Source: an uncultured Clostridia bacterium (GTDB lineage: Bacteria > Bacillota > Clostridia > Christensenellales > Borkfalkiaceae). Taken from it: DNA of 53,548 bases. The stretch is taken from positions 1 through 53,548 of the forward strand of contig CANQFA010000009.1 in NCBI GenBank assembly GCA_947597925.1. The letters are read 5' to 3'. Each line of letters begins with the position of its first letter. Position 1 is the first letter of the stretch. The notes beneath the pieces were generated by a model, which was not told the origin of the DNA, did no database searches, and was given only the letters and a program-made list of their open reading frames with translations. Positions 28,701 to 35,891 of this stretch are shown here, piece by piece. The translations under genes were made by a program, and so were the position numbers.

Positions 28701-28919
28701 AAGAACGGTCCCCTCCTCCACGATGTCTTCACAGAGCGCATCGCCGTCCGCGAGTGCGGAGGCATCTGCCTTCTGTGCACGGCCGTAGAGGAACAAACTG
28801 ATGTCTTCCCAGAACATGGTGGAGGCGATGATGAGCGCAAGCATGATCGCAACGACGACGACAATGCTCGGCGTGAAGACCGCGACCGCCTTCTTGGCAG
28901 ACATAGCTTTCTTTGCCAT
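25758..28919 (-). CDS. Membrane-anchored GH3 beta-glucosidase with permuted domain order
   Basis: 1053 residues from the ATG at 28919 (GGAGGGAGTTTT upstream). One N-terminal helix (about 15-38) and one C-terminal helix (about 1010-1035) anchor it. The GH3 C-terminal subdomain comes first (about 60-470: EEGTVLLKN, VNVFGWAAYD, SGYSN, VIVILNTAN, VQYPFGYGLSYT), then a fibronectin-III-like domain (about 470-600). The GH3 catalytic barrel is last (about 680-970: DGPLGFN, FGMSVGRE, YAPGANTHRNPFGGRNGEY, KHFVVND, GTLVTDW with nucleophile Asp about 934). This C-before-N order is known in some GH3 enzymes, such as Ruminococcus beta-glucosidases. Probably trims glucan oligosaccharides at the membrane. 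First gene of the glucan cluster, with its own promoter. Confidence 0.9.
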   Translation of the reverse strand: MAKKAMSAKKAVAVFTPSIVVVVAIMLALIIASTMFWEDISLFLYGRAQKADASALADGDALCEDIVEEGTVLLKNEKDSKGVPALPLSSEEIKKVNVFGWAAYDWMTLAFGSGYSNTSLQKVKFFDALTEANIEYNQDLYNLYKEYYTGHSRVYGPQDDVEYRGGVSFGSEEIFVLREPSKDQYLGLAESIANFSDVGLVVIGRTGSESKDLEMQQVKQTTPGSNSKKTVTDRHYLQLSTEEEEMIEAANMLCSKVIVILNTANTMETGFIEDPEIDAALLVGITGLTGVRGVVDVLRGYKEEPIPVRDENGNPTYNEDGTAIYEKNADGTVKTETVKVSPSGRTADTYAYDIVGTTPSAVNQGNKGKNEDGAATIYAKDDGFGYRGYVDYSEGIYVGYKWFETADAEGYWNNVSNDYGAGYDGVVQYPFGYGLSYTDFTWIITDVKVNGERKLSGELGKDDKISITVEVKNNADPDDPNAFAGSDVVELYYHAPYIKGGVEKAEVVLADFAKTGVIKPGATDIVTLEVSAQSMASYDCYDANENGHTGYELDEGEYRLQLMKNSHELGNMGDTQFNGSPAAVKEAVITYTLSRKINYDTDEKTGATVENRFTNKDGKGNDQTIDQADLDGSHEETPVKYLSRADFAGTYPQRITKARNKTAEAKAISEQRTPTEEQLAYAGYTGDNAKRNATKNGLTLEDVLGTKDYDDEIWTQLIDNITDAELYTLVSDGYFKTAAIDSIKKASYVDLDGPLGFNTRVTGGGTCEFMAYPSETMLAQTWNVDLAYAFGMSVGRERQSMEGLRGWYAPGANTHRNPFGGRNGEYYSEDGVLAGKICAGTVSGAKDMGVYSYVKHFVVNDSEFVREGLFTFLTEQTLREVYLKPFEIMIKEGGGNALMTSMNRLGRVWSGANYGLCTELIRGEWGFHGTLVTDWVNSTDTYMPAYRGIWAGNDIWLSNGIGNTFDIIRNDTAYKVSEKVAHDVLWTIVDTINTETAFDPNAADNVDLGEGASYNLTWVWYVVIVEVVLAAAVVTMGVFLTKAILRGRKKAQE

Positions 28920-28982
28920 AAAACTCCCTCCTGTACTTGATTCACCGCAAATGTGTAAAGTACGCACGCGCGATGTGAATTT

Positions 28983-29011
28983 ATTATAAAATGAAAACGC
29001 ACCTCGTTCAA
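28983..29011 (-). promoter_or_regulatory. Promoter of the GH3 gene, overlapping a terminator
   Basis: Minus strand TTGAAC (29006-29011), 17-nt spacer, TATAAT (28983-28988). The -35 lies in the loop region of the upstream gene's terminator hairpin. Confidence 0.75.
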
Positions 29012-29020
29012 GGTGCGTTT
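28995..29020 (-). terminator. Terminator of the LytTR/GHKL kinase operon
   Basis: AAACGCACCT / AGGTGCGTTT perfect 10-bp stem with a 6-nt loop, followed by TCATTTT in the minus direction, 20 nt after the kinase stop. Confidence 0.85.
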
Positions 29021-29039
29021 CATAAACTGTAAGCTGATT

Positions 29040-30434
29040 TCACGAATTGTCATCCGCCGCGGACGTCCCCCGCGCAAACAATATATTTAAGTGAAAGATT
29101 TCGCGGGTGACCGAAGTCGTGAGCTCGCCGCCGTATTTTTTCACGATCATGGCGATGGAGCGCATGCCGAATCCATGGACGGTCTTGTCCTCCTTGGTGG
29201 TGACGGGCAGGCCGTCCTTAAAGGAGAGTTTGCCGCAGAAGTAGTTCTCCTCCTGCACGAGGACGAGCCCGTCCTTCCCCTTTACGACGAGGTTGATGAC
29301 CCGCTTCTCCCGCTCCTTGAGCTGCTTGACCGCCTCGAGGGCATTGTCGATGAGGTTCCCGAAGAGGCAATAGAGGTCGCCGCCCTCGATGAAGCCGAGT
29401 TTCTCGCCGTCGATCATACAGGAGAGCGTGATGCCGTTTTGTTCGCAGTACAGGCTCTTTTCGGTGATGAGGGTATCGAGAAGGCGGTTACCCGTCTCGG
29501 CCGTGCAGTCATAGATGGAGATGCTGTCCCTCAGTTCGCGAAAAGCCTCCTCGGAAGTACCCCCCCCCTGCACCATCAGCGCATCGAGCTTGTACTTGAT
29601 GTCATGGCACTTGACGTTGATCATGTCGATGGTATCGCGGGAGATGCGGTATTGCCGTTCGCTCTGGCTGATGGCATACTTGAGATATTCGACCTCCTGC
29701 AGCAGTTCGTTCTCCACGACCGCCTTGGAGGCGAAGAGCAATGCGATCGTGCAACAGATGACCGAGAAGGCATTTCCCGTCTGCCGCAGGATGAAGAAGG
29801 TGGTGCCCGCAAAGCGGTTCTCGCGGTCGATGCTCAGCTTCGCGAAGTAGAGGTCCTCCACCGAACAGAGGAAGATGGTGACGGCGAGGATGAAGAGCGC
29901 GAGGAGGGCGATGCGGTAGTCGAAGGCGCGGCTCTGCACCTTTTTCGAGAGATTGCGGATGAAGAAGAACCACATGAGCACGGCGCAGATCGCAAAGACG
30001 GTGTAGTACATCAGGCGGTAAAAGAGGTCGAAATTCGCACCCCATCCATCATAAAGGCGGAAATATTCGCCCGTCGTCCAGACGATGAGCCAGAGCTTGT
30101 AGGTGAGATTTTGCACGGCATATGCCATGCTGCAGCAGAAGAATACGGTGAGGAACTTCTCCTCGAAACAGCGGGAGGCGAGGACGGTGAAGAGGGCAAA
30201 GAGAAAGAGATAGACCGCCATGCGTCCCCACAGCGTGCTCCCGAATGCGGAATAGAACCACGCCACCGGGATGCCTGCGGCAAAGAGGATCGCAAAGCTC
30301 ACGGCGGCGCGGATGAAGAACCCCTTCCGCCAATCGAGCTTGTGCAGGCACATCACCGCAAACACGGAATATTCGGCGAGAAACTCCACGATGACGATGG
30401 CATACAGGTAAAAGACCTGCTGCAGTCCGTTCAT
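29040..30434 (-). CDS. GHKL-type (AgrC/LytTR-partner) sensor histidine kinase
   Basis: 464 residues. Residues 1-235 hold six to seven hydrophobic helices. A coiled region leads to the phospho-acceptor box KCHDIKYKL (His277), typical of the HPK10/AgrC class. The ATPase has the N-box GNLIDNALEAV and HGFGMRSI near the C-terminus. Its start overlaps the regulator's stop by four bases (ATGA), so the two are translationally coupled. The partner LytTR regulator shows the usual pairing; such pairs often sense peptides, but the signal here is unknown. A run of nine G in the coding strand encodes Gly290-Gly292 just after the His box, where slippage would truncate the kinase. It ends before the GH3 gene's promoter. 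Confidence 0.92.
   Translation of the reverse strand: MNGLQQVFYLYAIVIVEFLAEYSVFAVMCLHKLDWRKGFFIRAAVSFAILFAAGIPVAWFYSAFGSTLWGRMAVYLFLFALFTVLASRCFEEKFLTVFFCCSMAYAVQNLTYKLWLIVWTTGEYFRLYDGWGANFDLFYRLMYYTVFAICAVLMWFFFIRNLSKKVQSRAFDYRIALLALFILAVTIFLCSVEDLYFAKLSIDRENRFAGTTFFILRQTGNAFSVICCTIALLFASKAVVENELLQEVEYLKYAISQSERQYRISRDTIDMINVKCHDIKYKLDALMVQGGGTSEEAFRELRDSISIYDCTAETGNRLLDTLITEKSLYCEQNGITLSCMIDGEKLGFIEGGDLYCLFGNLIDNALEAVKQLKEREKRVINLVVKGKDGLVLVQEENYFCGKLSFKDGLPVTTKEDKTVHGFGMRSIAMIVKKYGGELTTSVTREIFHLNILFARGTSAADDNS
29560..29568 (-). repeat. G9 homopolymer inside the GHKL kinase gene
   Basis: Nine C on the plus strand, read as CAG GGG GGG GGT (Gln-Gly-Gly-Gly). Present length keeps the frame; gain or loss of one base would abolish the ATPase domain. 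Confidence 0.9.
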
Positions 30435-31147
30435 TGTCCTTCCTCCAGTCCCGCGTACCAGTTGGCGAGTTCGGTCATGAAGGTCTTCTTGCGCGGACGG
30501 CTGATCACGAGGGACTCCGAGCCGAGGAGGACGGTGTAGCCCTTGATGCCCGTGATGAAGCGGGGATTGACGAGATAGCCCTGATTGCAGCGCAAAAAGC
30601 CGAACTTCTTGAGTTCCGCCTCGACCTGCGTGAGGACGCCCGTGCGCTCACAGATGCCGTCTACCATGTGGTAGTACAGCCTGTGCTTGACCGTCTCCAC
30701 ATACATGAGCTTGTCCGTGGAGATCCTGCACGGTCCCTCCGCCGTATTCAGCGTGAAGTCCTGCCTCTCGTTCATGACATAGATATCGAGCGCCTTGCGG
30801 AATTTCAGGGCGAAATCGTAGTACTGCACGGGCTTGAGGATATAGGCCACCGCGTCCACTTCGTACCCCTTCTGCGCAAATTGCACGAGATTGGTGATGA
30901 AGATGATGGAAACCGTCCTGTCGAGCTTGCGTAGCTCCTCCGAGGCCGTGATGCCGTCGCGGACGGGCATCTGGATGTCCATGAGCACCACGGCATAGCG
31001 GGCGCGGTACTCCTCGAGGAAGCGGGCGCCGTCGCGGAAGCGCTCCACATGGAACTCCTGTCCCGTCTCCGCGGAAAAACGGCGGATATACTCCGTCAGC
31101 ACGTCCGCCGCGCCGTCTTCATCCTCTACAATGGCGATATTTCTCAT
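30431..31147 (-). CDS. LytTR-family response regulator
   Basis: 238 residues from the ATG at 31147 (CGGAGGGAAGGC upstream); the longer start at 31186 lacks a site. Receiver domain 1-120 with acidic pocket EDED (8-11), phospho-acceptor Asp57 in VVLMDIQMP, and IIFITN with the lysine in ILKP. The LytTR DNA-binding domain occupies about 135-235 (ISTDKLMYVETVKHRLYYHM, FLRCNQGYLVNPRFITGI, LVISRPRKKTF). It regulates transcription by binding direct repeats as a dimer. Overlaps the GHKL kinase gene by four bases. Targets unknown; the downstream glucan genes are candidates by position only. Confidence 0.95.
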   Translation of the reverse strand: MRNIAIVEDEDGAADVLTEYIRRFSAETGQEFHVERFRDGARFLEEYRARYAVVLMDIQMPVRDGITASEELRKLDRTVSIIFITNLVQFAQKGYEVDAVAYILKPVQYYDFALKFRKALDIYVMNERQDFTLNTAEGPCRISTDKLMYVETVKHRLYYHMVDGICERTGVLTQVEAELKKFGFLRCNQGYLVNPRFITGIKGYTVLLGSESLVISRPRKKTFMTELANWYAGLEEGQ

Positions 31148-31171
31148 GCCTTCCCTCCGTCTTCCGACTGC

Positions 31172-31177
31172 ATTATA
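31172..31177 (-). promoter_or_regulatory. Possible -10 box for the LytTR/GHKL pair
   Basis: TATAAT 25 nt before the regulator ATG without a clear -35; a small CCGCTTTGGCGG hairpin (31181-31192) adjoins it. The pair may instead be read through from the hybrid kinase gene 57 nt upstream. Confidence 0.35.
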
Positions 31178-31204
31178 CTCCGCCAAAGCGGGGCATGATC
31201 CGGT

Positions 31205-34200
31205 TTATCCTTCTTTTGAAGGGCCGCCCAGAACTTTCTCGAGGAGGTCGAGCATGGCCGCCGCGTCGATGGGCTTGGCGAGGTGTTCATTCATCCCCGC
31301 CTCAAAGGCCGCCGCCTTGTCCTCCTCGAAGGCATTTGCCGTCATGGCGATGATGGGGACGGAGGCGAGCTCCCTGTCCTCGAGGGCGCGGATGCGCCTG
31401 GTCGCCTCGTAGCCGTTCATGATGGGCATCTGGACGTCCATCAGGATAAGATCGTAGTACCCATGTCCGGCCTCCTCCACCATCTCGCACGCCATCTTGC
31501 CGTTTTCGGCGCATTCAACGAGGAAGTCCGCCTCGGTGAGGAGCTCCTTTGCGATCTCACGGTTGAGCTCGTTGTCCTCGACGAGGAGGATGCGTTTGCC
31601 GCGGAAGGAGCGTTCCTTGGGTGCGGGCGCCTCCTTCGGCGAGGCCTTGCCGAGGCTCTTCTCGAGGGCGCGGTGCAGGTCGGAGGCAAAGAGCGGCTTG
31701 CTGATGAATCCCGTCACGCCTGCGTCGCGCGCGTCCTGCTCGATATCCGCCCAATCATACGCCGACATGAGGATGATGGGCGAGTCGTCGCCGATGATGG
31801 CGCGGATCTGTCTGACCGTGGAGATGCCATCCATGTCCGGCATAGACCAGTCGATAATGAACACTTCGAAGGGTTGTTCCATCTCGATGGCCTCCGCCGT
31901 GCGGACGACTGCCTCCCTTCCCGTGACCGTCCATTCGGCGTGCATGCCGATGAGGCGGAGCATCTTTGCGACACTTCTGCAGGAGACGAGGTCGTCGTCC
32001 ACGACGAGGGCATTGAAGCCCTGCAATTCGGCGAGGGAAAATTGCTCCGCGCTGCCCTCCGCAAACTGCAGCTCGAGGGTGACGGTAAACTCCGTCCCCT
32101 TGCCCTGCTCGCTCTGCACCTCGATCTTGCCGCCCATGATGTCCACAATGTTCTTTGTGATCGCCATGCCGAGACCGGTGCCCTGAATGCCGCTCACGGT
32201 GGAGTTGCGTTCGCGCGTGAAGGGCTCGAAGACGGTCTCCAAAAACTCGGGGCTCATGCCGATGCCCGTATCGCTCACGCTGAACTCATAGATGCCGTAC
32301 CCCTCTTTTTCGGAGGGCTTCTGCGTGATTTTGATGGACACCGTCCCTCCGCTTCCCGTAAACTTGATGGCATTTGAGGTGAGGTTGAGCATGATCTGGT
32401 TGAGGCGGAGCTTGTCGCAGTAGACCTCCTCGTTTACGACGTCGACGGTGTCGATAAAGAGCTCGAGGCGCTTGGCATGGATGTCCGTCTGGATGATGTT
32501 TCTCAGACCCTGCAGGATGTCGGCGAGATTTTCGGGGCGGCTCTCGATGTGCACCTTTCCCGACTCGATGCGGCTCATGTCGAGCACGTCGTTGATGAGG
32601 GAGAGCAGGTGATTGGAGGCCTGCGAGATCTTCTCGAGATAGTCGAGGGCGCGCTCGCGGTTGTCGAGATGGGCCGTCGCAAGCGCCGTGAAGCCGATAA
32701 TGGCATTCATGGGCGTACGGATATCGTGGGACATATTGTTGAGGAAGGTCGTCTTGGAGCGGTTGGCGGCATCGGCGGCGTGCAGGGCGGCGGAGAGCTC
32801 CTCCGTCTGTGCGCGGAACTTTTCGGTCACCTCGTCCACCTTTTCCCGCAGCTTGCGCTGGTTGAGCGTCCTGACGACGAGCAGCACGATGACGAACAGG
32901 AAGAGGAAGACCGCCGTGATGATGAAGGCGATATAGATGGGGTTGCGGCGCAGGAAGGTGAGGAGCCCGCCCGTCTGCGAGGGGCGGAAGGCGGTGACCT
33001 CGGCGGTCACGATGGCATTGATCGTCCCCCTGTCGAGTCCGAGACATTTATTCAGGAGGGAGAGGAGGAGATGGTGTCCCGCGCGCGAACTGTTGACGCC
33101 GAAGGTATAGACCGAGGACGCCTCGCCGATGAGTTCGGAGAGGAGCTCTCCCCTCTCGTCCGTCCAGGTGTACCGCTCGGCGACATAGGAGAGGGTGATG
33201 GTGGCGTCGCACTCCCCGCGCTTGACCGCCTCGATGGTGGCGTCGAGGGTCTCGAATTCTGTGACGGGGGTCACGCCCTCGCCCACATAGCGGTCGAGAT
33301 AGCCCGAGTAGGAGCCCTCCGCATACTTGAGGACGGCAATTGTCTTGGGATTGCCCTTTAAGTCTCTCCGCTTGAGCATGGTATGGGTCGTCGTGTAATA
33401 GGGGTCGGAGATCTTATATCCGCTCTCTTCGGCGAGACAGAGGTCGTCGCTGAAGTCGAGCACGATGTCCGCCGCCCCGGACCTGCGGAGCTCGGAGTAC
33501 TCCTTGCGGCTCTTGACGGACACATATTCGTAGGGAAGGTCCACCGTCTCCGTCATCTTCGCAAAGAGTGCGGGGAAGATGCCCTTTGCGGTCCCGCCCT
33601 CGAAGTAGGAATAGGGCGCTCTGTCGGGGTTTATGAGCACCTTGAGCTTGGTGCCGTCTGCATTCAGAGCGTCGAGATAGTCGCGCTCCTCGGAGCTGAC
33701 GACGATATTTCCGCTCTCGTCGGTAGCATAGTACTTATTGTGCAGTACGTCGCGCCAATCGCTCTCGTGGAGGTCCATCTCGCTGAGGGCGGCATCGATC
33801 TCGTCCATGAGGTCGCGCCTGTCCTTATTGACGCAAATGTAGAAGGGCTGGGGCGAGAGGGACTCGATGAGCCATTCGTCCTGCATGGCGCGCAGGCTCC
33901 CCGAGACGATCCCGTCTACCTGACCGTTCTCGAGGGCGCGGGTGAGCTCTTCATCCGTCTCAAACATGACGGGCGTATAGGTAAACTTCTCCGCGGCGAA
34001 CTCCGCGAAGATCTCGTTTTTGGAGTTGCCCTCGAGCATGGCGATCCGAAGGCCGTCGTAGGTCGCATAGTTCCCCTTCGAGACTGCGGTATTGCCCGCC
34101 TTCACCGTGAAGATGGTGGAGTTCGTGCCGATGTCCTTTTCCGAAAAGAGGAACTTCTCCTCGCGATCGGCCGTCTTTGAGACGGAGGTCACGATGTCGA

Positions 34201-34480
34201 GCTCTCCCCTCTCGAGCTTTTCGAGGCAGTCGGAATAGAAGCTGTCATGATATAAGTACTTGTAGCTCCAGTCGGTATGCCGCGCGATGAGCTGCAGGAC
34301 TTCATAGCCATAGCCGCTGCGCCGCCCCGCAGAGTCCTCGATATGATACCCCGGGAAGGAGAAGAACCCCACCCTGATCTCCTTGGCCTCCGCCGAGACC
34401 GCCGTCATGCCGGGAAGAAGGGCGGCGACCATCAGAAGCGCCGTCAGAAGGATCGCGGGCAAACTCTTTGTTCTCTTCAT
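31205..34480 (-). CDS. Hybrid sensor histidine kinase with two solute-binding sensor domains
   Basis: 1091 residues: signal peptide (1-32), two extracellular SBP_bac_3-like domains (about 33-250, KEIRVGFFSFPGYHIED...; about 277-500, KLKVLINPDRAPYSYF...), one membrane helix (514-538) and a coiled coil. HisKA follows (H585 in NNMSHDIRTPMN), then HATPase (NQIMLNLTSNAIKF, SDTGIGM, GTGLGMAI). Two receiver domains complete it (D877 in IIDWSMPDMDG; D1015 in LILMDVQMPIMNG). This BvgS/EvgS-like layout senses small molecules such as amino acids or sugars. No Hpt domain is present, so the phosphate probably passes to a separate protein. A perfect promoter precedes it; the LytTR/GHKL pair follows 57 nt on. 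Confidence 0.94.
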   Translation of the reverse strand: MKRTKSLPAILLTALLMVAALLPGMTAVSAEAKEIRVGFFSFPGYHIEDSAGRRSGYGYEVLQLIARHTDWSYKYLYHDSFYSDCLEKLERGELDIVTSVSKTADREEKFLFSEKDIGTNSTIFTVKAGNTAVSKGNYATYDGLRIAMLEGNSKNEIFAEFAAEKFTYTPVMFETDEELTRALENGQVDGIVSGSLRAMQDEWLIESLSPQPFYICVNKDRRDLMDEIDAALSEMDLHESDWRDVLHNKYYATDESGNIVVSSEERDYLDALNADGTKLKVLINPDRAPYSYFEGGTAKGIFPALFAKMTETVDLPYEYVSVKSRKEYSELRRSGAADIVLDFSDDLCLAEESGYKISDPYYTTTHTMLKRRDLKGNPKTIAVLKYAEGSYSGYLDRYVGEGVTPVTEFETLDATIEAVKRGECDATITLSYVAERYTWTDERGELLSELIGEASSVYTFGVNSSRAGHHLLLSLLNKCLGLDRGTINAIVTAEVTAFRPSQTGGLLTFLRRNPIYIAFIITAVFLFLFVIVLLVVRTLNQRKLREKVDEVTEKFRAQTEELSAALHAADAANRSKTTFLNNMSHDIRTPMNAIIGFTALATAHLDNRERALDYLEKISQASNHLLSLINDVLDMSRIESGKVHIESRPENLADILQGLRNIIQTDIHAKRLELFIDTVDVVNEEVYCDKLRLNQIMLNLTSNAIKFTGSGGTVSIKITQKPSEKEGYGIYEFSVSDTGIGMSPEFLETVFEPFTRERNSTVSGIQGTGLGMAITKNIVDIMGGKIEVQSEQGKGTEFTVTLELQFAEGSAEQFSLAELQGFNALVVDDDLVSCRSVAKMLRLIGMHAEWTVTGREAVVRTAEAIEMEQPFEVFIIDWSMPDMDGISTVRQIRAIIGDDSPIILMSAYDWADIEQDARDAGVTGFISKPLFASDLHRALEKSLGKASPKEAPAPKERSFRGKRILLVEDNELNREIAKELLTEADFLVECAENGKMACEMVEEAGHGYYDLILMDVQMPIMNGYEATRRIRALEDRELASVPIIAMTANAFEEDKAAAFEAGMNEHLAKPIDAAAMLDLLEKVLGGPSKEG

Positions 34481-34521
34481 AAAAACCTCTTTTCGCCGAT
34501 TTTTCGTGTCTGTACGGAGTC

Positions 34522-34550
34522 ATTATAACAGAAAAAACGGGGGCTGTCAA
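34522..34550 (-). promoter_or_regulatory. Perfect consensus promoter of the hybrid kinase gene
   Basis: Minus strand TTGACA (34545-34550), 17-nt spacer, TATAAT (34522-34527); leader of about 40 nt. Confidence 0.9.
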
Positions 34551-34595
34551 CCCTCAAAGCAGCTCTTCGGCGGGCCCTTTTGCAGAAAAATGAAG

Positions 34596-34617
34596 GCGGC
34601 GGGGACTTCCCCGCCGC
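34596..34617 (-). terminator. Terminator of the TIR/Sel1 operon
   Basis: GCGGCGGGGA / TCCCCGCCGC perfect stem with a 2-nt centre, followed by CTTCATTTTT in the minus direction, 30 nt after the last gene. Confidence 0.75.
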
Positions 34618-34646
34618 AACGTTCATGACTTTTTAGTGTTATCATA

Positions 34647-35312
34647 TTACTGAACATTTCGGAGCACAAGGCCCTTCTCCCCGAGGAACTCCTCTATCGT
34701 CTCGTCCTCCTTGATGGCCTCCAAGAGTTTCTCTCTCTTCTCGGGCGCCCACGGGCGGAAGGACGAAAGGATCTGCTCGAGGTACCTCCTGAGGAGGTCG
34801 CGCAGTTCTATGGACACTCCGCGCAACTCACCGTCCGCCCCGGAGATGTCCGAAAAGAGGTACGCAAAGGAAAATCCGCCGCTCTCTTCCGCTTCGCTGT
34901 GGAAGCATTTGTAGCTTCGGAGAAAGGCATTGGGGTCGCTTAGTTCGAGGAGGAGCTCCCCATACACGGGGCCGCCCTCCCTCTCGCCGAATCCCCACGG
35001 GACGGAGACGGGCGCGCCGCTTCTCTTGACCCAGTAGAGGTTGACCGTCTGCGGATTGGGTTTGAGGCGTTTGAATAGCTTATAGACAGCTCTTCCGCTC
35101 ACCGCTGCGCCCATGGGCGGCACGGAGACGGCCTCGAGAACGTCGACGTCGTCGACCGAGACCGAGACATACAGATCGTAGCCTCCCTGCACATCGATCC
35201 GCACGGCCGAGGGACGGAGAATTTTCTCCTCGAAGAGCCCCCACGCCGCCGAAGTCCGCGCGACGAGAAATTTTTTCTGATAGGTTGGTTTTATCGTGAT
35301 CTCTTTGGGCAT
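34647..35312 (-). CDS. Unrecognised protein, last gene of the TIR/Sel1 operon
   Basis: 221 residues from the ATG at 35312 (AGGAGGTAACC upstream); the longer frame to 35504 is overlap with the previous gene and is rejected. I do not recognise a family. The N-terminal half (to about 130) is beta-rich (ITIKPTYQKKFLVA, VRIDVQGGYDLYVSVSVDD, VNLYWVKR). The C-terminal half is helical (about 160-215, ELRDLLRRYLEQILSSF, EKREKLLEAIKE). No signal peptide or membrane helix, so cytoplasmic. It starts two bases after the previous stop, so translation is coupled. Possibly a regulator, inhibitor or scaffold of the TIR protein; no sequence proof. Confidence 0.6.
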   Translation of the reverse strand: MPKEITIKPTYQKKFLVARTSAAWGLFEEKILRPSAVRIDVQGGYDLYVSVSVDDVDVLEAVSVPPMGAAVSGRAVYKLFKRLKPNPQTVNLYWVKRSGAPVSVPWGFGEREGGPVYGELLLELSDPNAFLRSYKCFHSEAEESGGFSFAYLFSDISGADGELRGVSIELRDLLRRYLEQILSSFRPWAPEKREKLLEAIKEDETIEEFLGEKGLVLRNVQ

Positions 35313-35314
35313 GG

Positions 35315-35872
35315 TTACCTCCTTTCGGGCGATGTCCATCTCTCGACCGCCCTCATGATCTCCTTTGTTTCTGTTCTCCGCTCCGATATGACAAAGTTGT
35401 CCAATGCCGCCGAGAGGGCGAGATAGCAGCGCTTCTCGGCCTCCATGTCCGCGCTCGGGAGAAACCTCGCGCGGAGCTTTTCGGCGGCTTCCATGACCTT
35501 GCACCGCTTTTCGCGAGGAAGCCCTTCGGCGATCTCTTCCATGCGCTCCGCCGCGGCGCTTCGCATGTTCTGCTGGGCTTGCCCTTTCGGGACCTTCTCG
35601 TCATAGACGCCCGCCGCGCACAGTCTGACCTCCGAGAGGAGGCCCTTCAGCATCTCCACCATCTCCCCTTCGGAGGCCTCACGGAGGAAGATGCCGAGTG
35701 CGTCCCTGTCCCGCGAGGAAAGCACCGCGGGAACCTTTTCTTCAGGGAGTTTCGTCCCCTTGGGCTCCTCTCTGAGGAGGGATAGATACTTCCCGCAGTT
35801 CTCAAAGAGCTCGCCCGCAAGGCTTGCTTCGAGCTTTTGGAGGAGCTCGGTCTTCTTGAATTTCTTCGCCAT
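35315..35872 (-). CDS. Unrecognised helical cytoplasmic protein
   Basis: 185 residues, AGAGGGGAGGGT before ATG. Predicted almost entirely alpha-helical and charge-rich (FKKTELLQKLEASLAGELFENCGKYL, EMVEMLKGLLSEVRLC, AAAERMEEIAEGL). No membrane segment and no known catalytic motif. It lies 19 nt after the TIR gene and 2 nt before the last gene of the operon. A four-helix adaptor or dimeric scaffold is plausible but unproven. Confidence 0.6.
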   Translation of the reverse strand: MAKKFKKTELLQKLEASLAGELFENCGKYLSLLREEPKGTKLPEEKVPAVLSSRDRDALGIFLREASEGEMVEMLKGLLSEVRLCAAGVYDEKVPKGQAQQNMRSAAAERMEEIAEGLPREKRCKVMEAAEKLRARFLPSADMEAEKRCYLALSAALDNFVISERRTETKEIMRAVERWTSPERR

Positions 35873-35891
35873 GCCGCTACCCTCCCCTCTG

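Noticed and set aside
20184..28919. Bacteroidetes-type polysaccharide utilisation locus
   Set aside because: No SusC/SusD pair or TonB components; lipoproteins have Gram-positive style lipoboxes and Big/CBM domains.
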